A DNA stretch of 64,000 nucleotides, from assembly GCF_051020955.1 (NCBI RefSeq), contig NW_027476544.1, positions 62,001 to 126,000 of the forward strand, read 5' to 3'. The notes beneath the pieces were generated by a model. It ran no database searches. It saw only the letters and a list, made by a program, of their open reading frames with translations, and had not been told where the DNA came from. This stretch comes from Megalopta genalis (Eukaryota > Arthropoda > Insecta > Hymenoptera > Halictidae). The position numbers and the translations under genes were made by a program. This document shows positions 44,816-59,800 of this stretch, in pieces (within the stretch, counting starts at the first letter, position 1; every line of letters begins with the position of its first letter).

Positions 44816-46466
44816 ATGAATGCGAAGGAGAAGGGTTATCTTCGAAATCCATGCGAAACAAATGGTTTAGCTTCAAATACATGTGATATACATGATTTAG
44901 CTTCAACTGCATGCGAAACAAACGAGTTAGATTCAAATCCATGCGAAACATATGATTTCACGTCAAATCAATGCGAAGTAAAAGACTGCTCTTCGAATCC
45001 ACACGAAACATATGGTTTAGCTTCAAATACTTGTAATATACATGATTTAGCTTCAACATCATGCGAAACAACCGAGTTAGCTTCAAATCCATGCGAAACA
45101 CAAGATTGGCTTCAAATAAATGCGAAGTATTAGGCTGATCTTCGAAACCATGCGAAACAAATGGTTTAGCTTCAAATACTTGTGATATACATGATTTAGC
45201 TTCAACTGCATGCGAAACAAACGAGTTAGATTCAAATCCATGCGAAACATATGATTTAACGTCAAATCAATGCGAAGTAAAAGACTGCTCTTCGAATCCA
45301 CACGAAACATATGGTTTAGCTTCAAATACTTGTAATATACATGATTTAGCTTCAACATCATGCGAAACAACTGAGTTAGCTTCAAATCCATGCGAAACAT
45401 ATGAATTAAGATTAAATCAATGCGAAGTAGAAGGCTGATCTTCGAATCCATGCGAAACAAATGGTTTAGCTTCATACACCTGTGATATACATGATTTAGC
45501 TTCAACTGCATGCGAAACAAACGAGTTAGCTTCAAATCCATGCGAAACACATGATTTAGCATCAAATCAATGCGAAGTAGAAGGCTTAGCATCAAATCCA
45601 TGCGAAATAAATGCGTTACATTCAAATACTTGTGATATAAATGAAATAGCTTGAAATGCATGCGAAACAAACGAGATAGCTTCAAATCCAAACGAAACAC
45701 ATAATTCATATTCAAATCAATGCGAAGTAGAAGCCTTAACTTCAAATCAAATGCCAATCATACGCTTTAGCTTCAAATACTTGTGATATACATGATTTAG
45801 CTTCAACTGCATGCGAAACAACCGAGTTAGATTCAAATCCAGGCGAAACACATGATTTATCTTCAAATCAATGCGAAGTAGAAGGGTTATCTTCGAATCC
45901 ATGCGACACCAATGGTTTATCTTCATACACCTGTGATATACATGATTTAGCTTCAACTGCATGCGAAACAAACGAGTTAGCTTCAAATCCATGCGAAACA
46001 CATGATTTAACTCCATATCAATGCGAAGTAGAAGTCTGAACTTCGAATCCATGCGAAACAAATGGTTTATCTTCAAATACTTGTGATATACATGATTCAG
46101 CTTCGACTGCATGCGAAACAAACGAGTTAGATTCAAATCCATGCGAAACACATGATTTAGCTTCAAATGAATGCGAAGTAGAAGGGTTATCTTCGAATCC
46201 ATGCGAAACAAATGGATTAGCTTCAAATACTTGTGATATACATGATTTAGCTTAAACAGCATGCGAAACAAACGAGTGAGCATCAAATCCAAGAGAAACG
46301 CATGATCTATATTCAAATCATTGCGAAGTAGAAGGCTTAGTTTCAAATCCATGCGAAACAAATGGTTTAGTTTCAAATACCTGTGAAATACATGATTTAG
46401 ATTCAACTGCATGCGAAACAAACGAGTTAGATTCAAATCCAAGTGAAACACATGATTTAGCTTCAA
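44816..46466 (+). repeat. 1,651-bp higher-order repeat, copy 4
   Basis: The three lesions recur near 44846, 45107 and 45749. The right part (after about 46210) differs from copies 1 and 2 and instead matches the tract seen before 27102 and 29655. This copy is therefore a mosaic of two block types. Confidence 0.87.
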
Positions 46467-47968
46467 ATGAATGCGAAGGAGAAGGGTTATCTTCGAAATC
46501 CATGCGAAACAAATGGTTTAGCTTCAAATACATGTGATATACATGATTTAGCTTCAACTGCATGCGAAACAAACGAGTTAGATTCAAATCCATGCGAAAC
46601 ATATGATTTAACGTCAAATCAATGCGAAGTAAAAGACTGCTCTTCGAATCCACACGAAACATATGGTTTAGCTTCAAATACTTGTAATATACATGATTTA
46701 GCTTCAACATCATGCGAAACAACCGAGTTAGCTTCAAATCCATGCGAAACACAAGATTTAGCTTCAAATAAATGCGAAGTATTAGGCTGATCTTCGAAAC
46801 CATGCGAAACAAATGGTTTAGCTTCAAATACTTGTGATATACATGATTTAGCTTCAACTGCATGCGAAACAAACGAGTTAGATTCAAATCCATGCGAAAC
46901 ATATGATTTAACGTCAAATCAATGCGAAGTAAAAGACTGCTCTTCGAATCCACACGAAACATATGGTTTAGCTTCAAATACTTGTAATATACATGATTTA
47001 GCTTCAACATCATGCGAAACAACTGAGTTAGCTTCAAATCCATGCGAAACATATGAATTAAGATTAAATCAATGCGAAGTAGAAGGCTGATCTTCGAATC
47101 CATGCGAAACAAATGGTTTAGCTTCATACACCTGTGATATACATGATTTAGCTTCAACTGCATGCGAAACAAACGAGTTAGCTTCAAATCCATGCGAAAC
47201 ACATGATTTAGCATCAAATCAATGCGAAGTAGAAGGCTTAGCATCAAATCCATGCGAAATAAATGCGTTACATTCAAATACTTGTGATATAAATGAAATA
47301 GCTTGAAATGCATGCGAAACAAACGAGATAGCTTCAAATCCAAACGAAACACATAATTCATATTCAAATCAATGCGAAGTAGAAGCCTTAACTTCAAATC
47401 AAATGCCAATCATACGCTTTAGCTTCAAATACTTGTGATATACATGATTTAGCTTCAACAGCAAGCGAAACAAACGAGTTAGAATCAAATCCATGCGAAA
47501 CACATGATTTAGCATCAAATCAACGCGAAGTAGAAGGCTTAGCATCAAATCCATGCGAAATAAATGAGTTACATTCAAATACTTGTGATATAAATGAAAT
47601 AGCTTGAAATGCATGCGAAACAAACGAGTTAGATTCAAATCCATGCGAAACACATGATTTAGCTTCAAATGAATGCGAAGTAGAAGGGTTATCTTCGAAT
47701 CCATGCGAAACAAATGGTTTAGCTTCAAATACTTGTGATATACATGATTTAGCTTAAACAGCATGCGAAACAAACGAGTGAGCATCAAATCCAAGAGAAA
47801 CGCATGATCTATATTCAAATCATTGCGAAGTAGAAGGCTTAGTTTCAAATCCATGCGAAACAAATGGTTTAGTTTCAAATACCTGTGAAATACATGATTT
47901 AGATTCAACTGCATGCGAAACAAACGAGTTAGATTCAAATCCAAGTGAAACACATGATTTAGCTTCAA
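46467..47968 (+). repeat. 1,502-bp relative of the 1,651-bp repeat
   Basis: The block starts with the M2 lesion near 46496 and has M1 near 47400. It lacks the one-base deletion: near 46750 it reads acaagatttagcttc. It also lacks the tract found at 40081-40441. It returns to the block type of 29085-29654 on its right side. It is either the ancestral form of the 1,651-bp family or a hybrid. Confidence 0.78.
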
Positions 47969-50900
47969 ATGAATGCGAAGGAGAAGGGTTATCTTCGAAA
48001 TCCATGCGAAACAAATGGTTTAGCTTCAAATACATGTGATATACATGATTTAGCTTCAACTGCATGCGAAACAAACGAGTTAGATTCAAATCCATGCGAA
48101 ACATATGATTTAACGCCAAATCAATGCGAAGTAAAAGACTGCTCTTCGAATCCACACGAAACATATGGTTTAGCTTCAAATACTTGTAATATACATGATT
48201 TAGCTTCAACATCATGCGAAACAACCGAGTTAGCTTCAAATCCATGCGAAACATATGAATTAAGATTAAATCAATGCGAAGTAGAAGGCTTATCTTCGAA
48301 TCCATGCGAAACAAATGGTTTAGCTTCAAATACATGTGATATACATGATTTAGCTTCAACTGCATGCGAAACAACCGAGTTAGATTCAAAACCTTGCGAA
48401 ACACATGATTTAGCTTCAAATAAATGCGAAGTATTAGGCTGATCTTCGAAACCATGCGAAACAAATGGTTTAGCTTCAAATACCTGTGATATACATGATT
48501 TAGCTTCAACTGAATGCGAAACAAACGAGTTAGCTTCAAAACAATGCGAAACACATGATTTAGCTTCAAATCAATGCGAAGTAGAAGGCTGATCTTCGAA
48601 TCCATGCGAAACAAATGGTTTAGCTTCAAATACATGTGATATACATGATTTAGCTTCAACTGCATGCGAAACAACCGAGTTAGATTCAAAACCTTGCGAA
48701 ACACATGATTTAGCATCAAATCAACGCGAAGTAGAAGGCTTAGCATCAAATCCATGCGAAATAAATGAGTTACATTCAAATACTTGTGATATAAATGAAA
48801 TAGCTTGAAATGCATGCGAAACAAACGAGTTAGATTCAAATCCATGCGAAACACATTATTTAGCTTCAAATGAATGCGAAGTAGAAGGGTTATCTTCGAA
48901 TCCATGCGAAACAAATGGTTTAGCTTCATACACCTCTGATATACATGATTTAGCTTCAACATCATGCGAAACAAACGTGTTAGCTTCAAATCCATGCGCA
49001 ACACATGATTTAGCTTCAATTGAATGCGAAGTAGAAGGGTTATCTTAGAATCCATGCGAAAGAAATGGTTTAGCTTCATACACCTGTGATATACATGATT
49101 TAGATTCAACTGCATGCGACACAAACGAGTTGTGTTCAAATCCATGCGACACACATTATTTAGCTTCAATTCAATGTGAAGTTATAGGCTTATCTTAGAA
49201 TCCATGAGAAACAAATGGTTTAGCTGCAAATACTTATGATATACATGATTTACATTCAACAGCAAGCGAAACAAACGAGTTAGAATCAAGTCCATGCAAA
49301 ACACATGATTTAGCTACAAATCAGTGCGAAGTAAATGACTGCTCTTCGAATCCACACGAAACATATGGTTTAGCTTCAAATACTTGTAATATACATGATT
49401 TAGCTTCAACATCATGCGAAACAACCGAGTTAGCTTCAAATCCATGCGAAACATATGATTTAAGATTAAATCAATGCGAAGTAGGAGGCTGATCTTCGAA
49501 TCCATGAGAAACAAATGGTTTAGCTTCTAATACCTGTGATATACATGATTTAGCTTCAACTGAATGCGAAACAAACGAGTTAGCTTCAAAACAATGCGTA
49601 ACACATGATTTAACTTCAAATCAATGCGAAGTAGAAGGCTGATCTTCGAATCCATGCGAAACAAATGGTTTAGCTTCAAATACATGTGATATACATGATT
49701 TAGCTTCAACTGCATGCGAAACAACCGAGTTAGATTCAAAACCTTGCGAAACACATGATTTAGCTTCAAATAAATGCGAAGTATTAGGCTGATCTTCGAA
49801 ACCATGCGAAACAAATGGTTTAGCTTCAAATACATGTGAAATACATGATTTAGCTTCAACTGCATGCGAAACAACCGAGTTAGATTCAAAACCTTGCGAA
49901 ACACATGATTTAGCTTCAAATAAATGCGAAGTATTAGGCTGATCTTCGAAACCATGCGAAACAAATGGTTTAGCTTCAAATACTTGTGATATACATGATT
50001 TAGCTTCAACAGCATGCGAAACAAACGAGTTAGAATCAAGTCCATGCGAAACACATGATTTGGCTTGAAATCAATGCGAAGTAGAAGACTGATCTTTGAA
50101 TCCATGCGAAACAAATGGTATAGCTTCAAATACATGTGATATACATGATTTAGCTTCAACTGCATGCGAAACAACCGAGTTAGCTTCAAATCCATGCGAA
50201 ACATATGATTTAAGATTAAATCAATGCGAAGTAGGAGGCTGATCTTCGAATCCATGCGAAACAAATGGTTTAGCTTCAAATACCTGTGATATACATGATT
50301 TAGCTTCAACTGAATGCGAAACAAACGAGTTAGCTTCAAAACAATGCGAAACACATGATTTAGCTTCAAATCAATGCGAAGTAGAAGGCTGATCTTCGAA
50401 TCCATGCGAAACAAATGGTTTAGCTTCAAATACATGTGATATACATGATTTAGCTTCAACTGCATGCGAAACAACCGAGTTAGATTCAAAACCTTGCGAA
50501 ACACATGATTTAGCTTCAAATAAATGCGAAGTATTAGGCTGATCTTCGAAACCATGCGAAACAAATGGTTTAGCTTCAAGTACTTGTGATATACATGATT
50601 TAGCTTCAACAGCATGCGAAACAAACGAGTTAGATTCAAATCCATGCGAAACACATTATTTAGCTTCAAATGAATGCGAAGTAGAAGGGTTATATTCGAA
50701 TCCATGCGAAACAAATGGTTTAGCTTCATACACCTGTGATATACATGATTTAGTTTCAACTGCATTCGAAAGAAACGAGTTAGCTTCAAATCCATGAGAA
50801 ACATATGATTTAACTTCAAATCAATGCGAAGTAAAAGGCTGCTCTTCGAATCCACACGAAACATATGGTTTAGCTTCAAATACTTGTAATATACATGATT

Positions 50901-51869
50901 TAGCTTCAACATTATGCGAAACAAACGTATTAGCTTCAAATCCATGCGAAACATATGATTTAACTTCAAATCAATGCGAAGTAAAAGGCTGCTCTTCGAA
51001 TCCACACGAAACAGATGGATTAGCTTCAAATACTTGTGATATACATGATTTAGCTTCAACAGCATGCGAAACAAACGAGTTAGATTCAAATCCATGCGAA
51101 ACACATGATTTAGCTTCAAATCAACGCGAAGTAGAAGGGTTATCTTCGAATCCATGCGAAACAAATGGTTTAGCTTCAAATACTTGTAATATACATGATT
51201 TAGCTTCAACTGCATGCGAAACAATCGTGTTAGCTTCAAATCCATGCGAAACACATGATTTAGCATCAAATTAATGCGAAGTAGAAGGCTTAGCATCAAA
51301 TCCATGCGAAATAAATGAGTTACATTCAAATACTTGTGATATAAATGAAATAGCTTGAAATGCATGCGAAACAAACGAGATAGCTTCAAATCCATGCGAA
51401 ACATATGATTTAACTTCAAATCAATGCGAAGTAAAAGGCTCCTCTTCGTATCCACACGAAACATTCGGTTTAGCTTCAAATACTTGTAATATACATGATT
51501 TAGCTTCAACATCATGCGAAACAAACGAGTTAGATTCAAATCCATGCGAAACACATGATTTAGCTTCAAATGAATGCGAAGTAGAAGGGTTATCTTCGAA
51601 TCCATGCGAAACAAATGGTTTAGCTTCAAATACTTGTGATATACATGATTTAGCTTAAACAGCATGCGAAACAAACGAGTGAGCATCAAATCCAAGAGAA
51701 ACGCATGATCTATATTCAAATCATTGCGAAGTAGAAGGCTTAGTTTCAAATCCATGCGAAACAAATGGTTTAGTTTCAAATACCTGTGAAATACATGATT
51801 TAGATTCAACTGCATGCGAAACAAACGAGTTAGATTCAAATCCAAGTGAAACACATGATTTAGCTTCAA
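47969..51869 (+). repeat. 3.9-kb higher-order block, copy 1
   Basis: Marker M2 near 47998 recurs near 51899, a distance of 3,901 bp. The two blocks share rare features such as ggcttatcttagaatccatg (near 49188 and 53089). Copy 1 contains an additional 150-bp unit near 49790-49940, a tandem copy of the unit before it, which is absent from copy 2. After this unit the offset between copies falls from 3,901 to 3,751 bp. Confidence 0.88.
49527..51869 (-). other. Longest open reading frame (780 codons), probably not a gene
   Basis: On the minus strand the frame reading L-K-L-N-H-V-F-R-M-D and four relatives stays open for 780 codons, because no monomer type carries a stop in this frame. The translation is a 50-residue repeat rich in Leu, Lys, Arg, His and Asn, with no recognisable domain, signal peptide or unique region. 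It begins at a Met made by an M-K-L-N-H variant inside the array and ends where an aattag variant or a frameshift occurs. Similar frames of 639 codons (57962-59881) and 619 codons (37253-39112) behave the same way. Length alone is no evidence of coding in a stop-free 30-bp repeat. Confidence 0.3.
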
Positions 51870-54800
51870 ATGAATGCGAAGGAGAAGGGTTATCTTCGAA
51901 ATCCATGCGAAACAAATGGTTTAGCTTCAAATACATGTGATATACATGATTTAGCTTCAACTGCATGCGAAACAAACGAGTTAGATTCAAATCCATGCGA
52001 AACATATGATTTAACGCCAAATCAATGCGAAGTAAAAGACTGCTCTTCGAATCCACACGAAACATATGGTTTAGCTTCAAATACTTGTAATATACATGAT
52101 TTAGCTTCAACATCATGCGAAACAACCGAGTTAGCTTCAAATCCATGCGAAACATATGAATTAAGATTAAATCAATGCGAAGTAGAAGGCTTATCTTCGA
52201 ATCCATGCGAAACAAATGGTTTAGCTTCAAATACATGTGATATACATGATTTAGCTTCAACTGCATGCGAAACAACCGAGTTAGATTCAAAACCTTGCGA
52301 AACACATGATTTAGCTTCAAATAAATGCGAAGTATTAGGCTGATCTTCGAAACCATGCGAAACAAATGGTTTAGCTTCAAATACCTGTGATATACATGAT
52401 TTAGCTTCAACTGAATGCGAAACAAACGAGTTAGCTTCAAAACAATGCGAAACACATGATTTAGCTTCAAATCAATGCGAAGTAGAAGGCTGATCTTCGA
52501 ATCCATGCGAAACAAATGGTTTAGCTTCAAATACATGTGATATACATGATTTAGCTTCAACTGCATGCGAAACAACCGAGTTAGATTCAAAACCTTGCGA
52601 AACACATGATTTAGCATCAAATCAACGCGAAGTAGAAGGCTTAGCATCAAATCCATGCGAAATAAATGAGTTACATTCAAATACTTGTGATATAAATGAA
52701 ATAGCTTGAAATGCATGCGAAACAAACGAGTTAGATTCAAATCCATGCGAAACACATGATTTAGCTTCAAATGAATGCGAAGTAGAAGGGTTATCTTCGA
52801 ATCCATGCGAAACAAATGGTTTAGCTTCATACACCTCTGATATACATGATTTAGCTTCAACATCATGCGAAACAAACGTGTTAGCTTCAAATCCATGCGA
52901 AACACATGATTTAGCTTCAATTGAATGCGAAGTAGAAGGGTTATCTTAGAATCCATGCGAAAGAAATGGTTTAGCTTCATACACCTGTGATATACATGAT
53001 TTAGATTCAACTGCATGCGACACAAACGAGTTGTGTTCAAATCCATGCGACACACATTATTTAGCTTCAATTCAATGTGAAGTTACAGGCTTATCTTAGA
53101 ATCCATGAGAAACAAATGGTTTAGCTGCAAATACTTATGATATACATGATTTACATTCAACAGCAAGCGAAACAAACGAGTTAGAATCAAGTCCATGCAA
53201 AACACATGATTTAGCTACAAATCAGTGCGAAGTAAATGACTGCTCTTCGAATCCACACGAAACATATGGTTTAGCTTCAAATACTTGTAATATACATGAT
53301 TTAGCTTCAACATCATGCGAAACAACCGAGTTAGCTTCAAATCCATGCGAAACATATGATTTAAGATTAAATCAATGCGAAGTAGGAGGCTGATCTTCGA
53401 ATCCATGAGAAACAAATGGTTTAGCTTCTAATACCTGTGATATACATGATTTAGCTTCAACTGAATGCGAAACAAACGAGTTAGCTTCAAAACAATGCGT
53501 AACACATGATTTAGCTTCAAATCAATGCGAAGTAGAAGGCTGATCTTCGAATCCATGCGAAACAAATGGTTTAGCTTCAAATACATGTGATATACATGAT
53601 TTAGCTTCAACTGCATGCGAAACAACCGAGTTAGATTCAAAACCTTGCGAAACACATGATTTAGCTTCAAATAAATGCGAAGTATTAGGCTGATCTTCGA
53701 AACCATGCGAAACAAATGGTTTAGCTTCAAATACTTGTGATATACATGATTTAGCTTCAACAGCATGCGAAACAAACGAGTTAGAATCAAGTCCATGCGA
53801 AACACATGATTTGGCTTGAAATCAATGCGAAGTAGAAGACTGATCTTTGAATCCATGCGAAACAAATGGTATAGCTTCAAATACATGTGATATACATGAT
53901 TTAGCTTCAACTGCATGCGAAACAACCGAGTTAGCTTCAAATCCATGCGAAACATATGATTTAAGATTAAATCAATGCGAAGTAGGAGGCTGATCTTCGA
54001 ATCCATGCGAAACAAATGGTTTAGCTTCAAATACCTGTGATATACATGATTTAGCTTCAACTGAATGCGAAACAAACGAGTTAGCTTCAAAACAATGCGA
54101 AACACATGATTTAGCTTCAAATCAATGCGAAGTAGAAGGCTGATCTTCGAATCCATGCGAAACAAATGGTTTAGCTTCAAATACATGTGATATACATGAT
54201 TTAGCTTCAACTGCATGCGAAACAACCGAGTTAGATTCAAAACCTTGCGAAACACATGATTTAGCTTCAAATAAATGCGAAGTATTAGGCTGATCTTCGA
54301 AACCATGCGAAACAAATGGTTTAGCTTCAAGTACTAGTGATATACATGATTTAGCTTCAACAGCATGCGAAACAAACGAGTTAGATTCAAATCCATGCGA
54401 AACACATGATTTAGCTTCAAATGAATGCGAAGTAGAAGGGTTATATTCGAATCCATGCGAAACAAATGGTTTAGCTTCATACACCTGTGATATACATGAT
54501 TTAGTTTCAACTGCATTCGAAAGAAACGAGTTAGCTTCAAATCCATGAGAAACATATGATTTAACTTCAAATCAATGCGAAGTAAAAGGCTGCTCTTCGA
54601 ATCCACACGAAACATATGGTTTAGCTTCAAATACTTGTAATATACATGATTTAGCTTCAACATTATGCGAAACAAACGTATTAGCTTCAAATCCATGCGA
54701 AACATATGATTTAAATTCAAATCAATGCGAAGTAAAAGGCTGCTCTTCGAATCCACACGAAACAGATGGATTAGCTTCAAATACTTGTGATATACATGAT

Positions 54801-55371
54801 TTAGCTTCAACAGCATGCGAAACAAACGAGTTAGATTCAAATCCATGCGAAACACATGATTTAGCTTCAAATCAACGCGAAGTAGAAGGGTTATCTTCGA
54901 ATCCATGCGAAACAAATGGTTTAGCTTCAAATACTTGTAATATACATGATTTAGCTTCAACTGCATGCGAAACAATCGTGTTAGCTTCAAATCCATGCGA
55001 AACACATGATTTAGCATCAAATTAATGCGAAGTAGAAGGCTTAGCATCAAATCCATGCGAAATAAATGAGTTACATTCAAATACTTGTGATATAAATGAA
55101 ATAGCTTGAAATGCATGCGAAACAAACGAGATAGCTTCAAATCCATGCGAAACATATGATTTAACTTCAAATCAATGCGAAGTAAAAGGCTCCTCTTCGT
55201 ATCCACACGAAACATTCGGTTTAGCTTCAAATACTTGTAATATACATGATTTAGCTTCAACATCATGCGAAACAAACGAGTTAGATTCAAATCCATGCGA
55301 AACACATGATTTAGCTTCAAATGAATGCGAAGTAGAAGGGTTATTTTCGAATCCATGCGAAACAATAGGTT
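51870..55371 (+). repeat. 3.75-kb higher-order block, copy 2 (truncated right side)
   Basis: This block repeats 47969-51620 with few substitutions and lacks one 150-bp unit relative to copy 1. The correspondence 50041 to 53792 marks the 3,751-bp offset. The match to copy 1 fades near 55371, where the sequence passes into a 1,500-bp repeat of its own right part. Confidence 0.85.
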
Positions 55372-56890
55372 TAGCTTCAACTACTTGTGATATACATGAT
55401 TTAGCTTCAACTGCGTGCGAAACAACCGAGTTAGCTTCAAATCCATGCCAAACATATGATTTAAGATTAAATCAATGCGAAGTAGGAGGCTGATCTTCGA
55501 ATCCATGCGAAACAAATGGTTTAGCTTCAAATACCTGTGATATACATGATTTAGCTTCAACTGAATGCGAAACAAACGAGTTAGCTTCAAAACAATGCGA
55601 AACACATGATTTAGCTTCAAATCAATGCGAAGTAGAAGGCTGATCTTCGAATCCATGCGAAACAAATGGTTTAGCTTCAAATACATGTGATATACATGAT
55701 TTAGCTTCAACTGCATGCGAAACAACCGAGTTAGATTCAAAACCTTGCGAAACACATGATTTAGCTTCAAATAAATGCGAAGTATTAGGCTGATCTTCGA
55801 AACCATGCGAAACAAATGGTTTAGCTTCAAGTACTTGTGATATACATGATTTAGCTTCAACAGCATGCGAAACAAACGAGTTAGATTCAAATCCATGCGA
55901 AACACATGATTTAGCTTCAAATGAATGCGAAGTAGAAGGGTTATATTCGAATCCATGCGAAACAAATGGTTTAGCTTCATACACCTGTGATATACATGAT
56001 TTAGTTTCAACTGCATTCGAAAGAAACGAGTTAGCTTCAAATCCATGAGAAACATATGATTCAACTTCAAATCAATGCGAAGTAAAAGGCTGCTCTTCGA
56101 ATCCACACGAAACATATGGTTTAGCTTCAAATACTTGTAATATACATGATTTAGCTTCAACATTATGCGAAACAAACGTATTAGCTTGAAATCCATGCGA
56201 AACATATGATTTAACTTCAAATCAATGCGAAGTAAAAGGCTGCTCTTCGAATCCACACGAAACAGATGGATTAGCTTCAAATACTTGTGATATACATGAT
56301 ATAGCTTCAACAGCATGCGAAACAAACGAGTTAGATTCAAATCCATGCGAAACACATGATTTAGCTTCAAATCAACGCGAAGTAGAAGGGTTATCTTCGA
56401 ATCCATGCGAAACAAATGGTTTAGCTTCAAATACTTGTAATATACATGATTTAGCTTCAACTGCATGCGAAACAATCGTGTTAGCTTCAAATCCATGCGA
56501 AACACATGATTTAGCATCAAATTAATGCGAAGTAGAAGGCTTAGCATCAAATCCATGCGAAATAAATGAGTTACATTCAAATACTTGTGATATAAATGAA
56601 ATAGCTTGAAATGCATGCGAAACAAACGAGATAGCTTCAAATCCATGCGAAACATATGATTTAACTTCAAATCAATGCGAAGTAAAAGGCTCCTCTTAGT
56701 ATCCACACGAAACATTCGGTTTAGCTTCAAATACTTGTAATATACATGATTTAGCTTCAACATCATGCGAAACAAACGAGTTAGAACCAAGTCCATGCGA
56801 AACACATGATTTAGCTTCAAATGAATGCGAAGTAGAATGGTTATCTTCGAATCCATGCGAAACAAATGGTTTAGCTTCAAATACTTGTAA
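53940..56890 (+). repeat. 1,500-bp tandem duplication
   Basis: Positions 53941-55340 match 55441-56840 at a distance of exactly 1,500 bp (ten 150-bp units). Shared rare variants include aagattaaatcaatgcg, ctgcattcgaaagaaac and cctcttcgtatccac (cctcttagtatccac in the last copy). Positions 50190-51600 form a third, more distant copy. An extra base occurs near 56925 just past the end. Confidence 0.88.
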
Positions 56891-59800
56891 TATACATGAT
56901 TTAGCTTCAACTGCATGCGAAAAAAATCGTGTTAGCTTCAAATCCATGCGAAACACATGATTTAGCAACAAATCAATGCGAAGTAGAAGGCTTAGCATCA
57001 AATCCATGCGAAATAAATGAGTTACATTCAAATACTTGTGATATAAATGAAATAGCTTGAAATGCATGCGAAACAAACGAGTTAGATTCAAATCCATGCG
57101 AAACATATGATTTAACTTTACATCAATGCGAAGTAAAAGGCTGCTCTTCGAATCCACACGAAACAGATGGTTTAGCTTCAAATACTTGTGATATACATGA
57201 TTTAGCTTCAACATCATGCGAAACAAACGAGTTAGATTCAAATCCATGCGAAACACATGATTTAGCTTCAAATGAATGCGAAGTTGAAGGGTTATATTCG
57301 AATCCATGCGAAACAAATGGTTTAGCTTCATACACCTGTGATATACATGATTTAGATTCAACTGCATGCGACACAAACGAGTTGTGTTCAAATCCATGCG
57401 ACACACATTATTTAGCTTCAATTCAATGTGAAGTTGAAGGCTTATCTTAGAATCCATGAGAAACAAATGGTTTAGCTTCAAATACTTATGATATACATGA
57501 TTTACATTCAACAGCAAGCGAAACAAACGGGTTAGAATCAAGTCCATGCGAAACACATGATTTAGCTTCAAATCAGTGCGAAGTAAAATACTGCTCTTCG
57601 AATCCACACGAAACATATGGTTTAGCTTCAAATACTTGTAATATACATGATTTAGCTTCAACATTATGCGAAACAACCGAGTTAGCTTCAAATCCATGCG
57701 AAACATATGATTTAAGATTAAATCAATGCGAAGTAGGAGGCTGATCTTCGAATCCATGCGAAACAAATGGTTTAGCTTCTAATACCTGTGATATACATGA
57801 TTTAGCTTCAACTGAATGCGGAACAAACGAGTTAGCTTCAAAACAATGCGAAACACATGATTTAGCTTCAAATCAATGCGAAGTAGAAGGCTGATCTTCG
57901 AATCCATGCGAAACAAATGGTTTAGCTTCAAATACATGTGATATACATGATTTAGCTTCAACTACATGCGAAACAACCGAGTTAGATTCAAAACCTTGCG
58001 AAACACATGATTTAGCTTCAAATAAATGCGAAGTATTAGGCTGATCTTCGAAACCATGCGAAACAAATGGTTTAGCTTCAAATACTTGTGATATACATGA
58101 TTTAGCTTCAACAGCATGCGAAACAAACGAGTTAGAATCAAGTCCATGCGAAACACATGATTTAGCTTCAAATCAATGCGAAGTAGAAGACTGATCTTTG
58201 AATCCATGCGAAACAAATGGTATAGCTTCAAATACATGTGATATACATGATTTAGCTTCAACTGCATGCGAAACAACCGAGTTAGCTTCAAATCCATGCG
58301 GAACATATGATTTAAGATTAAATCAATGCGAAGTAGGAGGCTGATCTTCGAATCCATGCGAAACAAATGGTTTAGCTTCAAATACCTGTGATATACATGA
58401 TTTAGCTTCAACTGAATGCGAAACAAACGAGTTAGCTTCAAAACAATGCGAAACACATGATTTGGCTTCAAATCAATGCGAAGTAGAAGGCTGATCTTCG
58501 AATCCATGCGAAACAAATGAGTTACATTCAAATACTTGTGATATAAATGAAATAGCTTGAATTGCATGCGAAACAAACGAGATAGCTTCAAATCCATGCG
58601 AAACATATGATTTAACTTCAAATCAATGCGAAGTAAAAGGCTGCTCTTCGAATCCACACGAAACATATGGTTTGGCTTCAAATACTTGTAATATACATGA
58701 TTTAGCTTCAACATCATGCGAAACAAACGTGTTAGCTTCAAATCCATGCGAAACATATGATTTAACTTTACATCAATGCGAAGTAAAAGGTTGCACTTCG
58801 AATCCACACGAAACAGATGGTATAGCTTCAAATACTTGTGATATACATGATTTAGCTTCAACATCATGCGAAACAAACGAGTTAGATTCAAATCCATGCG
58901 AAACACATGATTTAGCTTCAAATGAATGCGAAGTTGAAGGATTATATTCGAATCCATGCGAAACAAATGGTTTAGCTTCATACACCTGTGATATACATGA
59001 TTTAGATTCAACTGCATGCGACACAAACAAGTTGTGTTCAAATCCATGCGACACACATTATTTAGCTTCAATTCAATGTGAAGTTGAAGGCTTATCTTAG
59101 AATCCATGAGAAACAAATGGTTTAGCTTCAAATACTTATGATATACATGATTTACATTCAACAGCAAGCGAAACAAACGGGTTAGAATCAAGTCCATGCG
59201 AAACACATGATTTAGCTTCAAATCAGTGCGAAGTAAAAGACTGCTCTTCGAATCCACACGAAACATATGGTTTAGCTTCAAATACTTGTAATATACATGA
59301 TTTAGCTTCAACATCATGCGAAACAACCGAGTTAGCTTCAAATCCATGCGAAACATATGATTTAAGATTAAATCAATGCGAAGTAGGAGGCTGATCTTCG
59401 AATCCATGCGAAACAAATGGTTTAGCTTCAAATACTTGTGATATACATGATTTAGCTTCAACAGCATGCGAAACAAACGAGTTAGATTCAAATCCATGCG
59501 AAACACATGATTTGGCTTCAAATCAATGCGAAGTAGAAGGCTGATCTTCGAATCAACACGAAACAGATGGTTTAGCTTTAAATACTTGTAATATACATGA
59601 TTTAGCTTCAACTGCAAGCGAAAAAAACGAGTTAGCTTCAAACCCAAGTGAATGACATGATTTAGCTTCAAATCTATGCGAAGTAGAAGGCTTATCTTCC
59701 AGACCATGCGAAACAAATGGTTTAGCTTCAAACACCTGTGATATACATGATTCAGCTTCAACAACATGCGAAACAAACGAGTTAGATTCAAATCCATGCG

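Noticed and set aside
39113..46466. Treating the 1,651-bp copies as an assembly artefact
   Set aside because: The copies differ by substitutions and one has a 750-bp insertion, so they are not simple duplicates of one contig segment. Raw reads would still be needed for certainty.
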